A stretch of DNA of 64,000 nt, from assembly GCF_000423065.1 (NCBI RefSeq), contig NZ_AUHG01000011.1, positions 62,001 through 126,000 on the forward strand, written 5' to 3'. This document shows positions 39,028-46,167 of the stretch, piece by piece. The DNA is from Christiangramia echinicola DSM 19838 (GTDB lineage: Bacteria; Bacteroidota; Bacteroidia; Flavobacteriales; Flavobacteriaceae). The stretch's first letter is position 1. Every line of letters begins with the position of its first letter. The position numbers and the translations under genes were made by a program. The notes below the pieces were generated by a model. The model was not told the DNA's origin. It was given only the letters and a program-made list of their open reading frames with translations, and did no database searches.

Positions 39028-42000
39028 AATTTTCAGATGTTTTTAAAGGAGTGTTTAAATTTGAAATCGTTCTCATTACATAATCTTCTGAAGTTGATTC
39101 TACTGTTAATAAAAGCTTGTAATGTTCGTAGTTTTCAGGTATTTTGAAAGAGATCTTATGTCCGGTCCCTAATTGTTTTATAGCTAATGGATTTCCAAAA
39201 GTATCAGTTTTTATTAGAGTCCATTCATATAACATATATCTATCTGTTTCTTCCGGCCTTATCCATTTATTATCCCTAAATATCATCGCCTTATAGGTCA
39301 TATTCTCATTTGCTAGGAGAGGAACAGCAGGTTTTAAGATCCTGATGTTAGCATCATGTTCAGTTGAAAAATTTTTGCCCCATTGCTCACTTATTCTTCT
39401 GAAACTGTTCTTTTTTCTGCCTTCAAAATCCAGGATTCCGTCAAAACTTAATTTATTACTTAGTCTTTCATCCTGCCAATTCTGAATTATTACAGAGGAA
39501 GGTTTAAGGTTTTCAAAATCATATATTTCTGGCGGGATGGAGCTAATAAATACTGAGATCTCGTTATTTTTCATATAATCTATAGTCTCATCAAGGTGTA
39601 ATGTATCTTGAATAATTAAGCCGAAGTAATCTGCCGGTAATTGCTCATTAAGGTTTTTAAGCAGAAATTGAGTATCATGATTTAATTGGATGTTAACGAT
39701 TAGGGGTATAGATGGGTGTTGAGATTTTATTTTAGATAAGATTGATCTATACCATTTTATCATTGCATGCCTTTGCTGAAAAAGCAGTGGCTTATAATGG
39801 TAAAGTTCCGGTTGAAAATTAAAAGAAAACCCAATTAAATTCGGATTAGTTTTAATTTCTTCAATTTTATTAAAGATTGCCTTTTCCTGTTTCTTTAATT
39901 TCAGGCTATCAACTAAGAAATTGGAAGGCTCGATAAGCTGAAAATCGAAAAGTATTTTGATGCCAGTCTCTTCAGCATATTTTAAAGTATTATAGTCGTA
40001 TACATTTCCTCCTGGGTAGAGAATTGTATTAATACCATTCTCTTTCATTAAATTAAAGTCATTGAGCAATGTTTCTCTACTTAGAACATAATAATTTTCA
40101 TTCCATTTAACACCTTTTTTATATCGAACTCCACGGAGTTTTTTTGCAAATTCTGTACGTTTCTTTTGTTTTGTCTCCAGGCTTTCTTCTTCCTTAAAAA
40201 TAAAGCTAGGGTTCTTACTATTAGTTTTAAATAGACTAATGGAATCGGTTTTCCAATTAATGTATTTTTCAAGATGTATTCTTCCTTCGGGAATATTATT
40301 ATCGTAAGAGCTGTTGAACATTACAATAGCTGATATTTCCGGAAAGTCAGATTCAATAGTTTTAGCAGCCTCTTTAAGCCATGTTACTTGATCACTTCCT
40401 GTGTTGATAGATCCAAATTCTGCTAACATGACTGGTTTTTTAGTAAACCAGAATAAATTATCGTGGAATGGCTGATAGAGATTTTTGAATGAAACACTTT
40501 GGCCACTTCTATTCAATGGTCCATAATTTAAGAGGGTAATGCCAATCCAATCTACATAATCATCTCCAGGATAATAATCTAGCATTTCTTCAGATTGCCA
40601 GGGATTCCATACCATTATCACTTTATGAGCTCCCTGAACTCTAATAATATTATAAACATGTTTCCATGCGGCTTTAAACTCCTCCTTTAGATCACCATTG
40701 GTTTGGCTCCACGGATACTGAGGGTTATCAAATTCGTGCGCAAATCTTAAGTAAACCGGTCTGTCAAATTCAGCCAACTTCTTTCCGAAATTTGAAATAT
40801 AATCGTCAAAATCACCATTTGATATTTGTTTAAAGATTCCACTAGTTCTTGTTTCTCCAGTGGAAGCGCTTTGATTTATCCAAGGCTCCCAGGTAATCAT
40901 AGGAATTGCATCTTTAAGGACAATAGAATCCATAAGACTTTCGGGAAAAATGGTAGAGTCATTAAGGTCCCAGCCCAGATAAATAGAGATAATATCGAAA
41001 TCCACATCTTGTTTCATTTCAATTTTATCTATTTGTTTCAAATTTACTATCCCAGTATCTCTATCTGGCTGAAATATACCCAGATAGGAACCTGCATTAA
41101 TTTCAAATTTAATAGGGTTTAAATTTTCCCATTTCGATAAATCTTGCTGTTGTTTAAGCCAAATTGAACCTATAAGAATTAGAAGTAAAAGCGGAAGTGC
41201 TGTAATTCTTGTTATGTTAAATATAGAGTTACCACTTGAATAAAATTTAAACTTGAAGGTATTTAAACTTTTCAAGACCTTCTTGTTCAGGTTATTCTTT
41301 AAAATATTATTCTCATTGGTTGACTTTATGGTTAGGTAGATCCCCAGGACCATGATGATAGCATTGAATATTGCAAAACCAGACATGAGAATATTAAAGG
41401 GAGTATAGTCTCGGGATAACCCTATAAAGACAGCCAGTAAAGAGAGAGTTGCGATTAAGAAATTAGGTGTGATTATTTTTAGATTGGTTGCAAACTCATT
41501 TTCTTTAGGCGTTGGTAAATAAGGGATCTTTCTGTCTATGATAGTATAAAAAAGACCCAGCAGATAGATCCACCAGGTATTGATTTCGAGAAGTCCACCA
41601 ATTATATGAAAACCCCTTTCTTTTCTTTCTATCACCCATTTTTGAATAAATGTTCGAATCAAGATTGAACTTACAACTACGGGTAACAATGCTAAACCAA
41701 AATCTATAATGTTACCCTTCCATGGTGTTACAGAAAATAGAAGTGATATAATTGGTATTATAAAATTAATAAGACATATAACCCCACTTAAATAATGAAG
41801 TGGAAGGATACCAAAATGAATTCGTTGTCTGTTGGAGAAATCCTTAAATAATCTGGGATATACATTGAAAAGGAGATCAAAAGTTCCACGAGCCCATTTT
41901 AATTGTTGTTTAAAATAGCTGGTAATGTTAGAAGGGGATAAGCCCTGGGCTAATATTTTAGGAACATAAACGCCTTTCCAGTCCTTGGCGTACAATTTCA

Positions 42001-42790
42001 TTGCTGTATGCATATCCTCACAAAGCCCTGGCGCATGCCCGCCAATACTATCCAGCGCCGATCTTCTAAATACACAATTTGCACCAATAGCGTTTACACT
42101 ACCATAAGAATTTAAGGTCATCATCATTGGACCATAAAACTGAAAAGTTTGTTCCGCTGCTCCTCGAGCTACCAAAGTTTCCTTCGTATTATAATATCCC
42201 TGGACTGACTGGACAAACCCAATTTCAGGATTTGAGAAATATGGGATAACTTCATCCAGAAAATTAGAATCAGGAATATGGTCTGGATCTAATATTACAA
42301 CAATTTCACCTTTAGCAAATTTCCGAAGTGTATTATTAATGTTTCCGGCTTTCGCATCTATTCTATTGTCTCTGGTTACATGATGAATACCATGATTCTC
42401 ACAGAAATTTTTGAGATAGGGATCATCAGCTTCATCACACAAATATGTTTCATGTGGATATTTGATCTTGAGAATTGCCTCTAGAGTTGTGATAACCATT
42501 TGTCTTGGCTCCCCGGGAAAGTATGTTGTTAGAATATCAACTGTGAATTCTTCAGTACTTTCAGGCTTTAGAGGTATAGATATGTTAGAATAATTATACC
42601 ACAGGTATAATTTTTTAGCTATTCCATAGAGTAGGCTAATGAGGAGTAATGAATATAAAAATAAATTACCTCTATAGTCACTCTGAAAAAAGAAGTACAG
42701 AAAGTTTAGAATACTTACAATACCAAGCATTATTAAAAACTTGATAAGGTTATTCTCGTTTTTTGTAGGTGGTTTGATGTTATTCCGCAT
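39026..42790 (-). CDS. Membrane GT2 polysaccharide synthase fused to a GH26 hydrolase and a second glycosidase-like domain
   Basis: 1254 residues. Two membrane helices (about 17-60) precede a cytoplasmic GT2 domain like cellulose synthase: CDEADD (128-133), DPD (168-170), CED (257-259) in place of TED, QQLKW (295-299). Then follow about five membrane helices and an interface helix (to about 555), by analogy with BcsA. An odd total puts the rest in the periplasm. Residues about 560-850 are GH26-like, with acid/base Glu686 (RFAHEFD) and nucleophile Glu791 (MLAEFGS), 105 apart. Residues about 880-1254 resemble the partner lipoprotein (barrel plus Ig-like end) but lack its nucleophile. The likely role is making a beta-linked exopolysaccharide and trimming it at the channel exit; sugar unknown. 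No BcsB or PilZ domain is seen. The start overlaps the upstream gene by 11 bp. Confidence 0.88.
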   Translation of the reverse strand: MRNNIKPPTKNENNLIKFLIMLGIVSILNFLYFFFQSDYRGNLFLYSLLLISLLYGIAKKLYLWYNYSNISIPLKPESTEEFTVDILTTYFPGEPRQMVITTLEAILKIKYPHETYLCDEADDPYLKNFCENHGIHHVTRDNRIDAKAGNINNTLRKFAKGEIVVILDPDHIPDSNFLDEVIPYFSNPEIGFVQSVQGYYNTKETLVARGAAEQTFQFYGPMMMTLNSYGSVNAIGANCVFRRSALDSIGGHAPGLCEDMHTAMKLYAKDWKGVYVPKILAQGLSPSNITSYFKQQLKWARGTFDLLFNVYPRLFKDFSNRQRIHFGILPLHYLSGVICLINFIIPIISLLFSVTPWKGNIIDFGLALLPVVVSSILIRTFIQKWVIERKERGFHIIGGLLEINTWWIYLLGLFYTIIDRKIPYLPTPKENEFATNLKIITPNFLIATLSLLAVFIGLSRDYTPFNILMSGFAIFNAIIMVLGIYLTIKSTNENNILKNNLNKKVLKSLNTFKFKFYSSGNSIFNITRITALPLLLLILIGSIWLKQQQDLSKWENLNPIKFEINAGSYLGIFQPDRDTGIVNLKQIDKIEMKQDVDFDIISIYLGWDLNDSTIFPESLMDSIVLKDAIPMITWEPWINQSASTGETRTSGIFKQISNGDFDDYISNFGKKLAEFDRPVYLRFAHEFDNPQYPWSQTNGDLKEEFKAAWKHVYNIIRVQGAHKVIMVWNPWQSEEMLDYYPGDDYVDWIGITLLNYGPLNRSGQSVSFKNLYQPFHDNLFWFTKKPVMLAEFGSINTGSDQVTWLKEAAKTIESDFPEISAIVMFNSSYDNNIPEGRIHLEKYINWKTDSISLFKTNSKNPSFIFKEEESLETKQKKRTEFAKKLRGVRYKKGVKWNENYYVLSRETLLNDFNLMKENGINTILYPGGNVYDYNTLKYAEETGIKILFDFQLIEPSNFLVDSLKLKKQEKAIFNKIEEIKTNPNLIGFSFNFQPELYHYKPLLFQQRHAMIKWYRSILSKIKSQHPSIPLIVNIQLNHDTQFLLKNLNEQLPADYFGLIIQDTLHLDETIDYMKNNEISVFISSIPPEIYDFENLKPSSVIIQNWQDERLSNKLSFDGILDFEGRKKNSFRRISEQWGKNFSTEHDANIRILKPAVPLLANENMTYKAMIFRDNKWIRPEETDRYMLYEWTLIKTDTFGNPLAIKQLGTGHKISFKIPENYEHYKLLLTVESTSEDYVMRTISNLNTPLKTSEN

Positions 42791-44090
42791 TATGTGGGTT
42801 TAAAACATAAAATGGAATATTCGCAGTTGCGTAAAATTCAGTGCCGTTCGTTAAGTATACAAATAACCTATAAGGCCCTTCGTTTTTAGGAGCTTTAAAA
42901 CGTGCTTTTCTGTCTATTTGCGAAAAATTTATATTAGGTGCTATTTTGCTTTCACCTGTGCGATACCATGACTCTGGCCTGATCTCCCAGGTATAGCTTA
43001 AATCCTGTTTGTTTGAATCAGGTAATTTTATCTCGGCAATAGCTTCTGAATTGGGGGTAATTATTATATTATCCATGGCTCCTTTATCATTTAACAGAAC
43101 ATAATCTAATTCGGGGCCGTTGTATTTCTCCTTCTTTTCTTTCCATATATTTTCGAGCTCGAAGACTGCCTGAGTTTTAAGTCTATCCTTTCCAAAAAGA
43201 CTATACCAGGATGGTGTTATTTCGTTTTTTTTACCCCAGTAAAATACAAAACTTCCCAAAGATCCTGTTTTTTTGATTGGTTCAATGTAGCTATAATAGC
43301 GCTCTCTTATCTGTTCAGCTTTTTTTGTACTGGTTTCTTCAATGGGCGCTTTCCAACTTGTTAAAGCTGCCTCCCATGGTCCATTAACACCCCACTCCGT
43401 GATAACATGTGGACCATCCCAGATCGGTGCGATGGGAGCTAATTTGCTGGAAAATTTGCTTAGTACCCCAAATGAATTAAAAGAAATAAAATCTAATTGG
43501 GGACTTTTGGTGTTGATTGTTAGCACTCTGGATTTATTGGCTCCAATTGTAGATGTGCTTACAGGATGATTCGGGTCTATTGTATGGATCAGGTCTATAA
43601 GCTCGTTGTAATTTGAAAAGAAATCGGTAGATTTATGAAGGTAAGGGTAGTAAATCTCATTCCCTAAATTCCAATAAAGGAGGGCAGGATGATCATGAAA
43701 TTTTTTTACAGTATTCCCGACTTTATTCTTAAGGATTCTAAATAGATTCTCATTTTCATAAAACTCAGGATCTCTATCAAATTTAGGTAAAGGAATATCT
43801 ACAACCACAGCTAAACCAAGAGAATGCGCTTTATCCAGGGTGCGTTGTAAATATAGGGTGTCGTATATTCTTGCCGTATTTCCACCGGAGTTCTTTAATT
43901 GCGTTAGGTATTCGGCTTGAGCTGCACCACCCTTAATATAATAGGGATTGCCGTTTCGTATTAAACTATATCCCTCTTCAGTTTTTTCAATATGAACAAT
44001 AGCTGAATGGTTCTGGCATTTATTTTCACTACAAGCTATTGTAGAAAAATAAATTACCCCTACTAATAGTTTTAAACTAAATTTTTTCAG
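42780..44090 (-). CDS. GH2-like TIM-barrel glycosidase lipoprotein with no canonical start codon
   Basis: The frame is open from an upstream stop at 44118-44120. A signal peptide ending STIAC reads from codon 44088-44090, which is CTG (then KKFSLKLLVGVIYFSTIAC). The first ATG/GTG/TTG in frame is GTG at 43806-43808, inside the barrel. With CTG the product has 436 residues: lipobox Cys20, GGAAQAEYLTQLKNSGGNTAR, acid/base Glu145 (LYWNLGNEI), nucleophile Glu232 (HVITEWG) and an Ig-like C-terminal domain (about 330-430). Clan A glycosidases of GH2 type use these two glutamates. It is first in an operon with the GT2-GH26 fusion, so it probably acts on the same polymer. Alternatives for the start are ATC at 44097-44099 or a mutated ATG. 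Confidence 0.8.
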   Translation of the reverse strand: MKKFSLKLLVGVIYFSTIACSENKCQNHSAIVHIEKTEEGYSLIRNGNPYYIKGGAAQAEYLTQLKNSGGNTARIYDTLYLQRTLDKAHSLGLAVVVDIPLPKFDRDPEFYENENLFRILKNKVGNTVKKFHDHPALLYWNLGNEIYYPYLHKSTDFFSNYNELIDLIHTIDPNHPVSTSTIGANKSRVLTINTKSPQLDFISFNSFGVLSKFSSKLAPIAPIWDGPHVITEWGVNGPWEAALTSWKAPIEETSTKKAEQIRERYYSYIEPIKKTGSLGSFVFYWGKKNEITPSWYSLFGKDRLKTQAVFELENIWKEKKEKYNGPELDYVLLNDKGAMDNIIITPNSEAIAEIKLPDSNKQDLSYTWEIRPESWYRTGESKIAPNINFSQIDRKARFKAPKNEGPYRLFVYLTNGTEFYATANIPFYVLNPHNAE

Positions 44091-44180
44091 AAAAAAGATT
44101 TTAAGTAAGAATGGATTTTAAATCATGCCTAATATATTAAAGAAAAATCAATTATATAATAGCAATTATTTGAGACCTAG

Positions 44181-44192
44181 TGTTACGTAACA
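44181..44192. promoter_or_regulatory. Perfect 12-bp palindrome in a divergent intergenic region
   Basis: TGTTACGTAACA is a perfect dyad between the glycan-synthase operon (minus) and the amidinohydrolase operon (plus). It is a candidate operator for a dimeric regulator. It lies about 70 bp upstream of the plus-strand -7 element. No regulator gene is near. Confidence 0.35.
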
Positions 44193-44260
44193 TTATGTTT
44201 AAGCTATATATAACCTACTGTTTTGTTGCAATATTAGTATTTATGGGAACAGGCTTTTGC

Positions 44261-44268
44261 TATATTTG
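44261..44268 (+). promoter_or_regulatory. Candidate -7 element for the amidinohydrolase operon
   Basis: TATATTTG matches TAnnTTTG. It ends 14 bp before the ATG at 44283, so the 5' UTR would be under 10 nt, nearly leaderless. No TTTG was found at 19 bp upstream. Confidence 0.45.
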
Positions 44269-44282
44269 CAAAAATTTGCGAT

Positions 44283-45194
44283 ATGAACTTGCACATAACC
44301 AATGAGACTTCAAAACTTAAAGCAGTTGTACTGGGTACTGCCGAAAGTATAGGACCTATTCCTACTTTAGAGGAGGCATATGATCCTAAATCTAAGGAGC
44401 ATATTAAAGGTGGAACCTATCCTAAGGAAGAGGATATGGTCAGGGAGATGGAAGCCGTAGCTGCAGTTTTAGAAAAATATAATGTCAAGGTCTATAGACC
44501 GAAAATAATTAAGGATTATAATCAAATATTCACCAGAGATATAGCATTTGTAATAGATGACAAATTTATAATATCAAATATTCTTCCAGATCGGGATCAG
44601 GAAATTGAAGCTATCAAGCACGTTATAGATCAGATTGATTCTTCTAAGATTATTAGATTACCTGAAGAAGCGCATATTGAAGGTGGAGATGTTATGCCTA
44701 TGGGAGATCACATCTTTGTTGGAACATATAAAGGCAGGGATTATAAAGACTTTATCACAGCGCGTACTAACCGGCAGGCGGTTGAAGCTTTAGAACAAGC
44801 GTTCCCGGATAAAAAGGTTGTTTCCTTTAGCCTGAAGAAATCAAATACCGTGGCAAAAGATAATGCGTTGCATTTGGATTGTTGTTTTCAACCCGTTGGA
44901 AAAGGTAAAGCTATTCTTTATAAAGAAGGATTTTTGATCGAGGAAGAATACAATTGGTTGGTTGAATTCTTCGGAAAGGAGAATGTATATGAAATCACTC
45001 GCGATGAGATGTATCAAATGAATTCCAATATTTTTTCCATCTCAGAAGACGTAGTGATTTCAGAAAAAGGATTTACGAGATTGAATGCATGGTTAAGAGA
45101 ACAGGGAATTACTGTTGAAGAAGTCCCTTATGCTGAGATTTCAAAACAGGAAGGCTTGTTGCGTTGCTCAACCCTGCCTTTAATCAGGGATTAA
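44283..45194 (+). CDS. Amidinotransferase/dimethylargininase-superfamily hydrolase
   Basis: 303 residues with the guanidine-modifying beta/alpha-propeller signature: FTRD (84-87), HIEGGD (131-136), catalytic His197 (LHLDCCFQ) and catalytic Cys295 near the C-terminus (LLRCSTLPL). Members deiminate arginine or methylarginines, or transfer amidino groups; the exact substrate cannot be read from sequence. Ten bp separate it from a CtlX-type citrulline hydrolase gene, so an arginine-to-citrulline-to-ornithine route is likely. No signal peptide; cytoplasmic. Confidence 0.85.
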   Translation: MNLHITNETSKLKAVVLGTAESIGPIPTLEEAYDPKSKEHIKGGTYPKEEDMVREMEAVAAVLEKYNVKVYRPKIIKDYNQIFTRDIAFVIDDKFIISNILPDRDQEIEAIKHVIDQIDSSKIIRLPEEAHIEGGDVMPMGDHIFVGTYKGRDYKDFITARTNRQAVEALEQAFPDKKVVSFSLKKSNTVAKDNALHLDCCFQPVGKGKAILYKEGFLIEEEYNWLVEFFGKENVYEITRDEMYQMNSNIFSISEDVVISEKGFTRLNAWLREQGITVEEVPYAEISKQEGLLRCSTLPLIRD

Positions 45195-45204
45195 AAAAAA
45201 TAAG

Positions 45205-46128
45205 ATGAAGCAGATTACAGATACGATTTTAATGGTAAGGCCGGTTGGTTTTAGAATGAATGAACAAACGGCAGTGAATAATTATTTTCAGACTAAAATT
45301 GCTGGAGATAATATAAATGAAATAGCTACTCAGGAATTCGACATTTTTGTGGAAAAGCTAAGAGCAGTTGGAGTGAATGTAGTAGTGGTAGATGATGTTC
45401 CCGGAGATGACACTCCAGACTCTATATTTCCTAATAACTGGGTTTCGTTTCACGAAGACGGGCAGATCGCTCTATTTCCTATGTTTGCTGAAAACAGAAG
45501 AAAAGAGCGCCGACTGGAATATTTCGCCAGACTAGAAGAGGCTGGATTAAAGATCACAGAGATTGTGGATTATACGATTGCTGAAGAAGATGATGTTTTC
45601 CTAGAAGGAACAGGAAGTCTTATTCTGGATAGGGTCAATCAAAAAGCATATTGTGCTATTTCACCAAGAGCAGATGAAGATCTTTTGATCGAGTTCTGTG
45701 AAGACTTCGAATTTACTCCGGTTATTTTTAATGCATATCAAAGTGTTGAAAATAAAAGGCTGCCTATTTATCATACTAATGTGATGATGTGCATAGCTGA
45801 AGAGTTTGCGGTGATCTGTCTGGATACCATCGATGATAAGAAGGAACGAAAGAATTTGGTGAAGCATTTAAAGATGGATGATAAGGAAATCATCTCCATC
45901 AGTGAAGAGCAGATGCATGAATTTGCTGGGAATATGCTTCAGGTTCAGGGATTAGGGAAAAAATATCTTGTAATGAGTGCTCGCGCTCATAGAAGTTTAA
46001 ATAAGGAGCAAATTTCAAGGATAGAAAAGCATTGTGAAATTCTAAGTTCAGAAATTCAGACAATCGAAACCTGTGGAGGAGGAAGCGCCAGGTGTATGAT
46101 GGCAGAAGTCTTTCTTCCCAAGGCTTAA
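45205..46128 (+). CDS. ctlX: Citrulline hydrolase, CtlX-type amidinotransferase-superfamily protein
   Basis: 307 residues: DTILMVRPVGFRMNEQTAVN at the start, DTPDSIFPNNWVSFH, FLEGTGSL, LPIYHTNVMMC and the C-terminal CGGGSARCMMAEV with catalytic Cys297. CtlX enzymes convert citrulline to ornithine. Named by its resemblance to annotated CtlX proteins; activity is not proven by sequence alone. It is paired with the upstream hydrolase (10-bp gap), which would supply citrulline if it is a deiminase. A strong terminator follows. Confidence 0.85.
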   Translation: MKQITDTILMVRPVGFRMNEQTAVNNYFQTKIAGDNINEIATQEFDIFVEKLRAVGVNVVVVDDVPGDDTPDSIFPNNWVSFHEDGQIALFPMFAENRRKERRLEYFARLEEAGLKITEIVDYTIAEEDDVFLEGTGSLILDRVNQKAYCAISPRADEDLLIEFCEDFEFTPVIFNAYQSVENKRLPIYHTNVMMCIAEEFAVICLDTIDDKKERKNLVKHLKMDDKEIISISEEQMHEFAGNMLQVQGLGKKYLVMSARAHRSLNKEQISRIEKHCEILSSEIQTIETCGGGSARCMMAEVFLPKA

Positions 46129-46133
46129 AATCT

Positions 46134-46167
46134 AAAAAGGTGATTCGTTAGAATCACCTTTTTTTTT
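46134..46167. terminator. Bidirectional terminator between ctlX and the beta-helix gene
   Basis: A 13-bp perfect stem AAAAAGGTGATTC (46134-46146) / GAATCACCTTTTT (46151-46163), loop GTTA, with T on the plus side and A-derived T on the minus side. Confidence 0.92.

Noticed and set aside
43809-44090. Frameshift or pseudogene in the glycosidase lipoprotein
   Set aside because: The reading frame is unbroken from signal peptide to stop and both catalytic glutamates are present; only the start codon is unusual.
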